Assembly: GCA_963921425.1 (NCBI GenBank)
Contig: OY992832.1
Span: 14,730,835 to 14,794,834 of the forward strand
Origin: Dryas octopetala
Lineage: Eukaryota; Streptophyta; Magnoliopsida; Rosales; Rosaceae
Length of the DNA stretch: 64,000 bases
Direction of reading: 5' to 3'
The position numbers and the translations under genes were made by a program. The notes below the pieces were generated by a model. It worked only from the letters and a program-made list of their open reading frames with translations, was not told the DNA's origin and searched no databases. Shown here piece after piece: positions 12,922 to 26,218 of the stretch. The first letter of the stretch is position 1. The number at the start of each line of letters is the position of its first letter.

Positions 12922-14657
12922 CGTGACACTAACCTATCCTATGTGCATCCAGAAAAGAAACTTCCATTACAAAAACCGCATCAATTAAATGCAAGCCAAA
13001 CATGAGAATACAAATACATAAAAGAGAGAGAGAGAAGAAGATGGGGTGTTTCAATAAATTACAGCGGAGCATGGGGATGCATACACTTAACATGTTATCA
13101 AATTACGAGGAGAAGGAATTATATCTCCTAAAGCAATCAGATCACCTTCTTCTTCTTACAATGAATGTATGAACGAATTCATGCTCATGCATAAGACGGA
13201 GACGAAACAACATGAACTGAAGGTAAGAATTACTTGGCTAATTAGCCGAATTAGACCAGTTAAACGTGTTAATCATATTATGCTATGCAATTATCAGCTT
13301 GATATTACTTGCTTAATTACATTGAGAACTGATTCAGTAGTCACTAATGAAGCAGATTCTTATAAGAACATGATAGGAAGAAATCATAGAATTCAAATAA
13401 GCACTTGGGATCAGTAGCAAATCGGACCAAAGTTCCAATTGAAAATAGCGAGACTGAATAACGACCACCTCGTTATATAAATCTAAATTCTATTTGGAAA
13501 CTATGTTTGAATACGTAATTTTAAGCGAGCTAAGAAAATGAGAGCCATGAGAGAGGGGGTGTACCTTTACGGACTGACCTGGGATTCTGAGAAGCAGAGG
13601 GGACCTGATCTGTGAGAACCTCTCGTCTGGTTTTGGTTTAATTCACGGAATGACACGAAGAAGAAGCCTTCAGACCAAGTTGCCAGAGAAGCATGTGATG
13701 TGGGCTTCGCTTTGGATTTGGGTTTAAGGCCGACTCATCATGGCCCAGGCCCACAATTTGTGTAGCAAAAAGGCCCATAAAGAGAGACCGGCCGGCCTCA
13801 TTAAACAAAAATGTAGAACCATAACTATTACATTATCGGTTAACTATGTAAGTTAAAACGTATTATATTAAAAAAATTAATAAAATATAATATTGATTAA
13901 ATTTGAATTTGATAATCCATTGACTTATAAATTATAATAAGAATAATCTTAGTTAACCGGCCTATTGTGATATATAATTTAGGGTGGAGTGTTGGGATGG
14001 ATTTTAATTCTAATCCTTTGACCTCACTCTCAAGACCACTTGAAGGACTCTTGAAGACCAATTTATTTATTGATAGACTTGCATACTTTGTAATCAGGAG
14101 ATGCTGTTTGTTAATCTCCCAATTGTCTGATTGAAGATGCTGTGTTTACAAACAGCATATGGATGAGCTACTTGTTCAAGTAATTTATTAAGTCAGGTAA
14201 GTTTTCTATCCTAAATAGAGCATCTATGGAATCAGAAAAAGGACAATCCTAGTCCTATAACTATTCCCAGGGTTAAACATTTTGATTCTCTGTTTAGCAA
14301 ATTCCAAACACAGAAATGCTATTTTATTTGTTGTTGACTTTTAGAGTCATCCTGATCAAAGTTAAAGAATTCCTAACATGCTAGTCTGAACTTCAGCATA
14401 ATATTTAAATGAACAGGGCCACAGGGGTAGTGGTTTTATTTTTCAAAACATAATATACATTCTGTTAACCACATTATAATATTCATTCTGTTGACCACAA
14501 TATACATTTGGGCATTTGAAGATGATTGATTCCCTTTCCCTATGTTGATAAAAGGTATCTTTGCCCAAAGAAGTTCAACTGAGAGACGTTCATGAGGTGA
14601 GAGCTAGGCTGCTGATCCAAAAGCTCATCAAAAGCCTACTTACTGTTTAATCAAGTT
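12922..14657. other. SYP61 5' flank and intergenic region
   Basis: Holds the SYP61 promoter and leader (to about 13640), then about 1 kb of A+T-rich DNA down to the 3' end of the aconitase pseudogene. Near 14450-14510 a short phrase (attctgttaacc / attctgttgacc) is imperfectly repeated. I see no gene. Confidence 0.5.
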
Positions 14658-17600
14658 TCAAATCACGTATGGGAGAATGCCACCATGGTCAAAATATGCT
14701 AACTCAACCTGCAGAGCCACTCATATCAAGTTCAAACATTGTACTTAAAGAGACCAAGTGAACCTTAAAGTTTGGTCCCTTCATGTAAAACAACTATACT
14801 CACATTCACACATAAACTAAAAGCAAATTGTGTACCTGTGTCGAAGCGGAATGTGCATGTGAACGATTTGCCTGTGTCAGTTGTGACCTTAACATCCTGG
14901 CCAGGCCTTATCTCACTAACTTTACTAGGAAGGTCTATTCTGCAGCACTCTTGACCTGTTAATCCTAGTGTGTCTGCATCCTCACCTGGCTTGAAACAAA
15001 GGGGAATGATTCCCATTCCTACCAGATTACTACGATGAGTTCTTTCAAAGCTTTTAGCAATAACTGCCTTCACTCCCTGATACAGAAGAAAGCCTTGTAA
15101 GGCAAAGTATTGGGAGATGTTCGGGGCACATAACAACGAAAGAAACAAATCGAGGAAGAGTTAGGCTCACCAGTAGCATCGGACCCTTGGCAGCTCAAGC
15201 TCGAGAGCTGCCACTTCCATAATCAGCTCCAGCCAAGACAATGGTGTTCTGGCCAGCAGCCTTCGTGGAGATGCAAAACATCAGGGAACTCACCGTTGCT
15301 GCATCATACACATGAAGTTTCTCCCCTGTTGGGATGTGAATTGTCTTTGGACCGACTTCACCATTCAAAAGTTTGTTGACAATGCGGATATTGGAAAAGG
15401 TTCCCCGTGCCATTACCTCATCATTTCCCCGGCGACTACCATAAGAAGTGAAATCTTTGCTATCCACCCCATGCTCAAGGAGATACTTTGCAGCAGGGCT
15501 GTCCTTGTGGATGCTCCCTGATGAAGAAATATGGTCTGTGGTTATACGTACTGTCACCAAATTTTAGCAAACAATAGGCATCCTTTATGCCGTGAGGACC
15601 TGGAGGGTCCATGGTAATGTCCTTGAAATAGGGTGGCTCGTGAATGTAAGTCGAGTTTGCATTCCAAGAATAAAGAGTTGAAGAAGGGACAGAGAGCTGG
15701 TTCCACAAAGGATTGCCCTTTGTAATGGCCTCATAAGTGCTCTTGAACAAATCAGGCAAGACACAAGATTGAACAACCTACAAATGCATAACATTCAAAT
15801 TTCAATGGAATCTAACTATTCAACAGTTACTGCCAAAAATAAAAAATCTCAGAATTGAAATAACCCACCTTTGCAATTTCTTCATTACTAGGCCAGATAT
15901 CCTTGAAGTATACACTCTTCCCATTCTTCCCTATTCCAATTGGCTCTTTATCAAAATCAATGTCAACCTGTAAGGATTAAAAATGATTAGAGTTAATCAA
16001 GCACCTTTTTATTTAAACCAAACTGTTTGCAGGAAGAGAAAAATGTGTGGCATAAAAGCTTATATGGTAATAGAAATGAATGCAGTTGTAAATCTAATTA
16101 TTATCCTTTGCTAGATTATAAATTAAAAAGTTCCATGGAATTGTAGAGTACAATATTTATCACAATTTTCGGCCACTGGTGCTGAAAGCCTAGAACAGGT
16201 TCTTGCATTAGAGGTGGATACATAAAGAGAAAACCAGGCACTAGATAGTATCAAGTAAATTCCCCTCACCCTGTCTTGAAGTGTAGCCAGGGGGCCAAAG
16301 CACAAAGGAAAAGGTTTCCATTCCTCAAGCTTGTTCTGATCTTTCTTATGTCTGCTATGAAGTCCTTCCTGGGTAAATCTTTGATGCATAATTCGATGAC
16401 AGGAAAAGAAAAATTTGTCTTAGCCCCTTCAAGGGATTGTGTACGAAGTCAACATTTCGACATGAAACTGGACACTGTTTAGCTAATTTATGCAAACCAA
16501 CAGTCAAATTTTAGTAGTTCTCAAGTGTGGAATATCTTGAACGCATCCAAAGAGCATTTCCTTCACACAGGCAGATAAAAACTATGGTATATTACCACCA
16601 AAAACTCTTCACATAGCGTACCAGCAAGTGCATAGGCAACAACCAATGGAGGAGAAGTAAGATAATTAGCTCTTGTTAGCGGGTGGATATGGCCTTCAAA
16701 ATTTTGGTTTCCCAAAAGAACGGCTGCAGCAATAATGTCTGCAGAAGGCAACCATGAAGTAAACTAAATTAGAAAAAGAAAGGAAAGGACACACTAAAAG
16801 ATGAAAACAAGGAACTCAAAATTCAAATAAGCTTCAAAACTCAATTTTAATCTTCCTCAAAATTGCAGGCATAAATTTCAGACAAGAGAAGGTGAAAAGA
16901 CCTATGGTTTTGCAGTACAAAGAACCACAAAAGAATAAAACATTGGCTGACAGTCCACCTAAATCATGTAACTCATCTGGAAAAAAATTATAATATCTGC
17001 CTGAAAATATATTTAAATTCACTATCTTCTTTCAGATTATTGCAGTAATACTCACTAATAAGTGAATTTGAATGATCAGTGGAGATTCACAATACCATTG
17101 TCTGAAATTGCTGAAGCAACTGATTCATCAAGTTCTCCAGAATTCCCAATACATGTTGTGCAACCAAAGCCAACAACATGAAAGCCCTGCCGGTTCAAGT
17201 ACTTTTGCAGGCCACTGCAAGCACACACAAGCATAAAGTGAACATTGAAAACTTGCTTACAAATGTTCAACATCTGCGAGGTCCAACTGCAGATAAGATG
17301 TGTACACCCTTTCTTGTTGAGGTTGACCACAAATCCCCTAGATGTTAGATCTAAGACAGTCATCTTAAAGTGACTTCATAATGATGAAACTGACATGAAA
17401 AAGGAAACTTTACCTCATTGTAGTCAACAAACATTTTGTTTGCATGCAGGTATGATTCTATCAATACAATCTGATACATAATCAATATCATGGTTACAAT
17501 ATATCTTTTAAGTTCAGCCCACAATCCAACTACTTTCAGCATTTTGTCACTCAAAAATAAAAGACTACATAAAAAAACAAAAACAAAAGGAAACAAGGAA

Positions 17601-19655
17601 GAGCCTCACTATCTCATCACTTCTTTCAGTTAATTTAAGATACTGCAATGTAACATGATCTACAGGGAAGAAGCCCATGGTTGCTCCATAATCAGGTGAC
17701 ATGTTTGCAATAGTGGCCCTATCAGCCAGTGATAATTTACTCATACCCTCACCTGCATGCATATACATATGAATTGTCATGTATGGCGAAGTACAGTAAC
17801 AAAAAAATATAACCTGCAGTTCAATAATTACCGAGCTTTACCCTAAAACTCAACAAACTTGCCAACAACATCATGCTTCCTCAACATTTGTGTCACAGTT
17901 AAAACCAAGTCAGTAGCAGTGATACCATCACGCAATTTCCCAGTAAGCTTGAAGCCAATAACACCAGGCAACACCATGCTCATGGGCTGGAAAATATTAT
18001 AGCACGAAAGGCATAATAAAGTCAAACCTCTACTTTTAGATACGCTGCCTTTAGCTAGACTGTTAAACTAGATTACACAGGCCTATGATGACTCATCAGA
18101 GATGGAACGAAATCTATAATTAGCACACTTTACCTGGCCAAGAATTGCTGCCTCAGCTTCAATTCCACCCACTCCCCAGCCAGCAACTCCTAAACCATCA
18201 ATCATAGTTGTGTGGGAATCAGTACCAACCACACTATCAGGGAATAGAATGCCATCAGTGTTAAAAACAACCCTTCCAAGGTATTCCAGATTAACCTGAA
18301 AACTCAGCAGGGACCCAAAAATTCCAACCCATCAATTACAATCCATAATCAAAGGGAAAAAGACACAGCTTACACTTCACAAGATATAAAAGTGTCAAAA
18401 AGCAGACCAGACCTACCCTATAGAGAGACTCAAGAAAAAATAGTGAACCACAAAAAAAAAAAGCACTTTGAAAAATAAGGTGCAAATTTAGAAAAAAAAA
18501 AAATTACAATTTCACAACTTGAATATGCCTTGTAGTAGAATCTCAGCAATCAATCTAAGAGGTAACTATAGCAGCCAGCCACAGAGGAAAAGGAAGATTA
18601 TCCATGCCTTATAACAAACTTCTTTACCTGGTGGACAATTCCACAACCAGGAGGAACAACAAGCATGTTACCAAAAGCAGAAGATGCCCTTTTAAGGAAA
18701 GCAAATCTCTCTTTATTCCTCTGAAACTCAAGTTCCATATTTTCCCGTAGTGCATTTTCGGTTCTTGCTACATCAACCTGAACCGAATGATCAATGACAA
18801 GGTCCACTGGAACCTGATGAAAATATTATATCAAACCCCATGAAATAAACCTCTAAAATAAATATAAAAATGACAAATTGTAAGCATAAAATGCAACCAG
18901 GAAAATGTACTACGAACATACATGGAATTTCATTTGTTATGTTAATAACACATTTGTTTTTCTTATGATTCTACTAATTGATAGAAAACGACTCAAGAAG
19001 TTAGTATAGTGTATGGCAGAAAAATTACAAACCAATGCATTGATCTTGTTAGGATCGCTGCCAAGCTTCTTCATGGCATCGCGCATACATGCAAGGTCAA
19101 CCACAGCCGGTACTCCAGTAAAATCCTGGGAAACAAACATAATGCCTTCTGAAATTAGAACACTTTTCAAAAAATTAATAACATCTTGATCACTGAACAC
19201 AGATATGAACCTGGAGGAGAACGCGAGCAGGCTTAAAGGGAATTTCAACTTGCTTTGGTGATGTATTCTCCCAATCAATTATCTTTTCAGCATCGCGCAT
19301 TGGTGTAAAGTGTAAACACACAATAACTGCATACCAATTCTTGGGTCATTGAGAGCAGGTAGACTGTAGAATTTTCCAAAACTCGCCACCTCCAGGCTTG
19401 GAAGTTTGGTTAGTATTCCCTCAAAAGCATGTTCAGAAGCTGAAGATATTCAAAGGATATGTTCAAGTATGATACTATGTAAAAAAGCACAAAAGATTAT
19501 CTAAGTTGAACGCAAACATATATAATATATATGTTGTATGTGTAAGTGTGATTATATGTCTACCAATGGTGGCCATATTTCTATCGAAGCGGTGGATGAC
19601 TGGTGCGGCGGTTCAGGTGCTTGGAAGAAGAAAATGCTGACGTGGCTATGTACAT
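14658..19655 (-). pseudogene. Aconitate hydratase pseudogene (mitochondrial type)
   Basis: A functional copy would be a 4Fe-4S enzyme turning citrate into isocitrate. Exons are recognisable in order and introns are kept, so this is a duplicated gene, not a retrocopy. Preserved parts include [79 protein letters not shown] and [17 protein letters not shown]. Lesions: frame lost after a MYIATSAF start (TAG at 19581-19583); paired 1-nt deletion and insertion near 19383-19402; loss of the exon normally following NDPRI; Tyr to TAG at 17843-17845; loss of roughly 130 codons, including the SCTNTS cysteine, near 17235-17290; 4-nt insertion near 15546-15549; about 24 extra nt near 15268-15292; Trp to TGA at 15195-15197; 2 nt missing at the exon end at 14836; Arg to TGA at 14658-14660. 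Confidence 0.9.
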
Positions 19656-20634
19656 GGATTAAGTTCCATGGAGTCGACGACGGCGTTGAAGTAGAAGAAG
19701 AAGAAGGTGACGCAGCTCTCTGTTTCTGTGTGAAATGAAGCAGAGTGTGCTACGTGTTGCTTGCTGTAACGGGGTTTACGTACGTAGTGGCATTTGTGTA
19801 AATACCGAATGCGGTGGGGGGGTTTTTGGTGGCCGTTGGATGGGATTGGAGATGGAATGGACGTGTACGAATGATGTTTCTGCCACAATTCTAAGATCTG
19901 CTTATAATTTTATTGGTTTTTTTTTTTTCCTTTAATTTGTTTACCTTGACAGAGACTGAACAATTAGCCTATCGTAGTCACAACTCTTCATCCTTATGTG
20001 ACAAATTATTGTGTATTTTATTTTAAACAATTCAATCACTGTTGCTGGATTATTACGTAAGTTGGGAAAAAATTAGTTGAGAAAAATAATTAAGACAATT
20101 AACATTATTCATATTGATACTTCGTAGGCATTGACATATCAAACATAAGCTCCATATCAAACTTACACGTGGCTGTGAAATGAGAATCAACGTGAAAAAT
20201 TTCACCGGATGATTCATTTTCATCTACTCAAAAAGTGGATAAGACATTAATGAGTTGGATGTACAAAAACGCATGTCATAGTGACTTGGATGTACATTAA
20301 TGTAAATAAACTTGGTGTACAACTTTGTGTACGCATTTATAAGTAAAAATAAAGGGACTACAACCAAGACTCAAATCAATACGACAGTGTGGTTAAGGGT
20401 GTACCGTGCTTGGGTTGAGAAAGGGAAAACCAAAAAGAATGAATGTATTGATTGCATTGTGACCGAAACAAGCTTCCACAAAACCATGCAGTGTTTCACC
20501 TACAACCCCATACATAGTTACACCAACAACTCAGCTATGCTCTTCGGAATGGCAAAACAACTCAGTGCATTATGCTTAGAGACAAGGGTTAGTGAGTTCA
20601 GACCCTTAAATATGCATCCATTATAAATCGGACT
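19656..20634. other. Intergenic region
   Basis: Flank of the aconitase pseudogene and of the NDUFAF2 homologue's 3' end. The 104-codon frame at 20312-20626 has no family resemblance and no splice context, so I do not call it. Nothing else stands out. Confidence 0.5.
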
Positions 20635-22486
20635 TCATGTTGGTGGCTGCCATGTCCCTGGTCTGAAATTTTTACCAGATCCTGTTGGCTCTGTAGACCT
20701 GGAAAAGAGGTTCACCAATGTAGAACTATCAATACAGCATGCATTTTTTTAAGGAAAAAACTAGGAAAATTGAATTCAGTGAAATTTATCAGGTCACTCA
20801 AAACTTAGAAATTATGGGTCTCTTTGTTTCAAGATTCAGAACAAGGGGATCCACAGCTCTCCTCATTTCCACATTATCTATGATTTCAACGTATAAGTAG
20901 CAATTCATGCACAAACAAGCGGATGAGGAATATAGAACATACTCTGGAACTTGTTTTGCGTTGTCTGTCTCTCTCTCTTTGGAGTTCCTTCCATAATAAA
21001 AACACAACAAGGTTTAAACAACTAGGAATAAATCAGGGTTTTTTTGTTTCTTTGATAATCATAGATCAAGAAGAAAATTGGTCAAAGATGTATATGAACA
21101 ATAAAATACTTACACCCTTAGTAAACAGTAAAGACAAGACAACTACATAAAATGCTGCAACCCTCGGCACTAGGGCTTTTTATTTAACTTTATCATTCAT
21201 AAAGTACATGTATACATAAATCTTAGCAGACGTACCTCACTCCTTCCATCGCAACGGATTCTTCCTGATCTTTGTCACCTTTGAGAACAAACAAGGAAGA
21301 CAAATAATTAATGTGAAAATTTGTACCGCTCCATGGGATCGCTACTGAACAGAGATTATTCAATTGCAAGCTGAAAGATAGCATTGAGGTAAGATTCCTC
21401 ATTCTAAGCAACATTTATGTGGGGAAAAGAAAGGCATTACCTTCAGAAGAAACAGGAAATTGCCGCATGAAACTTTTCAAATCTGGACCTCCAACTTTAC
21501 CTATACACATGGAGTATAATTATGAATAATTGCATGAGCATAATAGTACAGATACCATAAGAGATTCCAGTAAGAAGCTGACCAGTGTTGACGACTTTGC
21601 GTGTACTGCCTTCTCTTGCTTTCCTTTCCTCTTCTTCTTTCTTCAGAACTTCACGAAATTTAAGAAAAAAAAAATGCTTATAAGGTCTCTGTATAAAACT
21701 GAAAAGCGACAGTAGAGCAATCCAACTTATAAGGTATAAGGTATTCACAACAATTTCCCAGCAAACATTTAAAAGATTTTTAACCATTGGGATTAAATGA
21801 AGAAAGAACAGAGGATGCCATATTAAAGGGAAAAAATTGGTAATGAAGGTAGAGGGACTCCTCAAAAAGCCCTCTTTTTTTTTTTCTTTAAAAAAATGCA
21901 TCAATAACCAGGATCCAGCATTGAAAAATGAATAAAATTCAAAAAGCACTTAAAACTGGTTTAGATCTATTTATCAAAATTATGCCCGATCCCAATGTTT
22001 GATCTCTGCTATTTACAGGATGATTGAGGTTGCAAATTGCAACATAACAAACATTCAAAGACATGGAAAACAGTCCACTAAGAATCTGTTGATTAAGATT
22101 TGTTGTTAATAGGCAGTTTACAGACTGTTAGATTGGCTTAATTCAAGGCTAGATTTTTAGCTTAATTCTTGTCTGTTAGCATGATTAAAGGCTGATTTCT
22201 AGAGCATAATACTAGGAGAAATGATGCATTGGTGTTTTATATAAGCACCTACATACTCTATCCATTTTCAATGGAATACAATGATCTTCCTCTTATACTT
22301 TATACTCTATTTTCCAGCATGATTAAAACAAAATAGCTATCAGCTAATTAGGATAAAATTGATTCATAATAAATGGAAGTAAGATAACTTCTGTATTTTG
22401 GCACTACTGACAGCATCAAGTATTTAAAGTGAGAGGCATATTTTGAGGCAGTTGAGAGAGTTATGTGCAACTGAGGAGTATCTTGT

Positions 22487-22577
<91 letters not shown>

Positions 22578-24291
22578 TCCTTATCTTTGAAGCTTATAAC
22601 AGAGACATCCTATGGAAATAAGATTATTGCATGCCTTTATACTTATCGTACATTTTAATTGATGCTCCTATAGAAGCCACAAGGTCAACACTGATTTTGT
22701 AAGAAAATTTCTATTTAGTAAACCTGCAACTCTATGTTTCAAAAAGAGCTAGAAGGTAGCAGAAAAAACAAGACAAAATTGTTAACTAATTGTAGAAATG
22801 ACACATACGAGCAACATTCTGCCGGACACGTTCACGCCTTGCTTCCAAATCCATCATTTCCTGAAGGGATGGAAAAAATTGTCAAACAATGAAAACGACC
22901 ATACCAAAATGTCTCTCAGCAGGAATTAGATATCACTACGAGAAAAAGGGTGTCCAGGATAACTTGAACATTTAGGAGGTGAGTCAATGGTGATTTTATA
23001 AATAAATGGTAACAGAGACATAATCCACCTTTTTTTGCCTAAAAAAATTAAGGGTGGAGAGGAAGGGAAATGAATAAAACAAAAAATGAAAGAGAAATAG
23101 ATGTCTATATCTACCTCTAGTGTTGGAGCCTTTTTGCGCTGCCCGTTGAGCCAACATATCCATTCAACTAAAATGATCAAATGGTGAGTATAAAAGGAGT
23201 AGAAGAAACAATAAAGCCAGAGTAACAATGTATGCATAATTTTCCAAATTAAAGTGTATAATAAAATATAAATATATATATATATACCAAAATATATATC
23301 AGAGAGGCAACTATGCAATATTTCAACGGTTCAAAACAGAGTACCATTTTTGCTAATCTGATAAAAACATTCTGAAGCAAGTGAGCCAAGGCTGTGAAAC
23401 TGAAATAAAGCTGTATTAGGCAAAAAGCAATTACCTGGAATAGAGGTTGGATCCTCCTCCGCCTTGAATTTCACCCATCTTTTTTCTTTCACTAGTGTAT
23501 CAAGGAGAAAGGGAGAAAAGCAAAAAAGAAAGATAGCATAAAAAGAACATTAGCTGCACTTCTACTACAGTGAATTGCTCGCATAATAATAAACCCACAC
23601 AAGTTACAAATATAGCTTCATATTTTTCATGCTATATATCACATAGACTCCATCCTACCACCTTGTAATCAATTACCTCCAGCAAACAACTCATTAAAAA
23701 ATTTTAGTATTTTATATACAAAGAGAAGAAATACTCAGCTCACCTAACCAGAACACCTGCATTAGGGAAATGAGTTAAATATAGGAGATATTAGCTTTCA
23801 TGGTTTCCATATTTATGAATTCATTATCAGACTTCAGATATTGTAAAAGCACTATCTTTTAAATGAAGAATGACAAAGCTTCAGGCTCAGATGGTTACAC
23901 TGCTCATTTCCTCAAAAGAACTTTGGCATATGGTGAATGCCATGAACAAAACAAAGATTTTTAATGCATTCCTCCAAACCCCATGAAGCAAAATTTGAAG
24001 AACAATGCACAATAAGGACAACCCAATAAGCAAATCCAAGAGATAGAACACAACAGAGTCCATAAATGGTAAAAAAAAAAATTTGACGCAATCTGAACAA
24101 AACCCATGAATCAAAATTGCAACATAGACAATAGCAACCAACAAAAAACCCCAGAGAGAAAAGAATGAGAGTCACTCACTGATGCCATCAACCTCATCTT
24201 TTTTAGCAAAGTAACGGTTCCCAGCTTTGTCCATTCCCACCATACTCCGATTGCTGAAGAACCCAGTAATCCTCGCAAACAGCTTCGACAT
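20635..24291 (-). CDS. NDUFAF2: NDUFAF2-like complex I assembly factor
   Basis: Homologue of NDUFAF2 (mimitin, B17.2-like), a mitochondrial chaperone for a late step of NADH dehydrogenase assembly. Eight exons: 24291-24180, 23491-23435, 23167-23115, 22860-22809, 21648-21583, 21500-21441, 21278-21236 and 20698-20635, in phase throughout, giving 168 residues. Family features: MVGMDKAGNRYFAKKDEVDG, then KEKRWVKFKAEEDPTSIPVE, WICWLNGQRKKAPTLEEM, a charged helix (LKKEEEERKAREGS), and the C-terminal motif GKNFRPGTWQPPT, which resembles the GKTFQPGSW motif of the animal protein. The last exon lies 0.5 kb beyond the previous one. Without it, exon 7 would read through its donor to a false stop at 21223. 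Intron 4 carries an 85-bp CT repeat. Confidence 0.88.
22490..22574. repeat. (CT)n microsatellite, 85 bp
   Basis: Longest uninterrupted dinucleotide tract in the window, inside intron 4 of the NDUFAF2 homologue. At more than 40 units it is likely to be polymorphic. Confidence 0.97.
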
Positions 24292-24980
24292 TTTTCTTCC
24301 CCGAATCCAATTCAAATGTCAAATGAGATTCAATATTACCGTCACCAGCATCGTCCTCGTCGTCCAAAAAAAGCAAATCCAATGTTTATTTTGTGTTTCT
24401 GGGATTTTGATAGCTGTGCTCTACGACAGTCGTTTGCACTTTGCTGGGTTACAAAAGAAGGAAATTCTGGGTTTTTAGTTAGGCTCTAAACCCAGGCCTC
24501 CTATACTTCTCATTCCTTACCGGTCAAAGCCGGGAAAATGATCAATTTGGTCATTGCGGTTAAAAAGAAAAAGAAAAGTTTCTTTCATCAATAAGATAAA
24601 AAAGCACTCAAATAAAATGAAAATTATTTAAGCTTTTTTTAACCTAATTATGATTTTCACTTATATAATTTCAATCTTTTTTATTTTAGTTAAGGAAATT
24701 TCAATTCTTTGGATTTTGATTAGGTTTTCTTTGGATTTTGATTAGGTTTTCTTATAAGATCAAATCAATAAATACACTAATATAGAAGTCATCCTACTTT
24801 TTAAGTTTTCAGCATTCAATGTCCAAACGCTTGCTTATAATATAATTCTCACTATCTGTTCATGACAACCTACAGTTGTTATTGTATGTCCTTTAAGTAG
24901 CTCCACCAATTTGCATGTTACATGAAAATTTGATTTCTCCTTCTTCTTTTTTTGCCATATAAACATTCCTAGCATACAAT
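24292..24980. other. Intergenic region with NDUFAF2 promoter
   Basis: Promoter side of the NDUFAF2 homologue, then A+T-rich DNA. Near 24700-24750 the phrase ttggattttgattaggttttctt is tandemly doubled. The last eight bases (24973-24980) are the left target duplication of the adjoining hAT element. Confidence 0.55.
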
Positions 24981-25870
24981 CAATGCCGGCCCTGAAAGGG
25001 GGCACCGAGTGCGACCGCCTAGGGCCCACTTTTAAGAGGAGCCCACAAATTTTTATATTATGTATATATTAATATTTAATATATATATTAAAAAAAATAG
25101 TTGTTGGGTTTATTTATAATATCTTCATTGCAACTAGGCCCTTCTACTTATGGTGTCAGAACTGTAATTATCTAGTTTTTTTCTTTGGGCTTGGGCCTCT
25201 CTTTGTACCAAAAAAAAAAACTAGGTCCTTCTAAGATATAAAGTTTGGATTCTGCAATCTATTTTTCCTTAATTATTAGTTGAACGCCACATTTTTATTT
25301 CTTTTTATTTCCTTAATTTGTATTTGGCCAACTTGCTTCATTTTTTCTTTGGCTTCTCACGTGAATCACAAGAGAAGGAAGCCAACATCCTCATTTGCAT
25401 GGCAGTGGGTCCTTTTTGCCCTTGGGTTTACACTTCTATTTTTTCTTTTTCTTTTTTATCAAAAGTACATGTTTTCTTTCTGGAAAGTTGGATTCAAAGA
25501 ATATGTTTGCTTTGAATTGGCAAAGACGGATCTTTGCCTCTCCATATAGTCTTGTGGAAAACTGGTTTTTTTTTTTTCTCCACAGGCTTTTTCAATCTGA
25601 AAGAAATTAAAGAGGTCACAATGAGGTAAGAATGTAATTAATGTTTGAGTGTGTGTTTTTTCCTTTTAATTTTTCTCTTATATTCTTATAAATTATTTTT
25701 TTTCAATTATTTTCTTGACGTTCAACAAAAAATTTCTTAATTGTTTTCTTGATGTGATCAAAAATTTTCTGATTGATTTTTTGTCAATTGTGAATTATTT
25801 TGCAAAATATTTTATTAGGGGGCCAATTTAAATTTCGCCCCTGGCCTTTCAAAATTTAGGGCCGGCCCTG
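24981..25870. mobile_element. Non-autonomous hAT element with perfect 8-bp TSD
   Basis: Termini are CAATGCCGGCCCTGA on the left and the inverse of CAGGGCCGGCCCTAA on the right. The 8 bp CATACAAT occurs directly outside both ends (24973-24980 and 25871-25878). An 8-bp duplication with CAGGGCCGGCCC-type ends is the hAT signature. The 890-bp interior has only hydrophobic, low-complexity frames (for example 25280-25549) and no transposase, so it must depend on a helper element. The identical duplications suggest a fairly recent insertion. Confidence 0.88.
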
Positions 25871-26016
25871 CATACAATGAAATAGGAGTTTGAAAATTTG
25901 ATTTCTTCTTCTTCTTATGTGTACTTTAGTTTTGATTTTGGAGCGTGGAAGAATAAAATAGGAGTGCAAGTAGTAGAGTCCTCCAAAAAAAAAAAAAAAT
26001 CCTCATATAAGTTATA

Positions 26017-26218
26017 GAATAATGCTATATTTACCACATTCTTGTACCATATTTTTATACCATCTTACGTGTCATTATTTTATTGGACAAAAATTTTTCT
26101 TTTTCTTTTTGGATTTTTGCTTTTATTTTTCAGTGTCCAATGCATGAATGTCATATAAGTTGCCACATAAGGTGGTATAAAATTATGGTATAAAAATGTG
26201 AGATGTCTAGAACTACTG
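26017..26218. mobile_element. MITE with 9-bp TSD (Mutator-like)
   Basis: A 202-bp element whose ends are imperfect inverted copies (TTACCACATTCTTGTACCAT on the left, related to CACATTTTTATACCAT read from the right). TAAGTTATA flanks both sides (26008-26016 and 26219-26227). A 9-bp duplication points to the Mutator superfamily. No coding capacity. Confidence 0.72.

Noticed and set aside
15195..15560. 121-residue aconitase-like frame as a separate small gene
   Set aside because: It is one exon of the aconitase pseudogene, opened by a 4-nt insertion and closed by a Trp-to-stop change.
20312..20626. 104-codon plus-strand open frame
   Set aside because: No family resemblance, no believable splice context, and it ends just before the last exon of the opposite-strand NDUFAF2 homologue.
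22443..22658. Frame made mostly of Ser-Leu
   Set aside because: It is the translation of the CT microsatellite inside an intron of the opposite-strand gene.
25280..25610. Three overlapping hydrophobic frames of 65-89 codons
   Set aside because: They lie inside the hAT element, are Phe/Leu-rich from T-rich DNA, and have no transposase motif.
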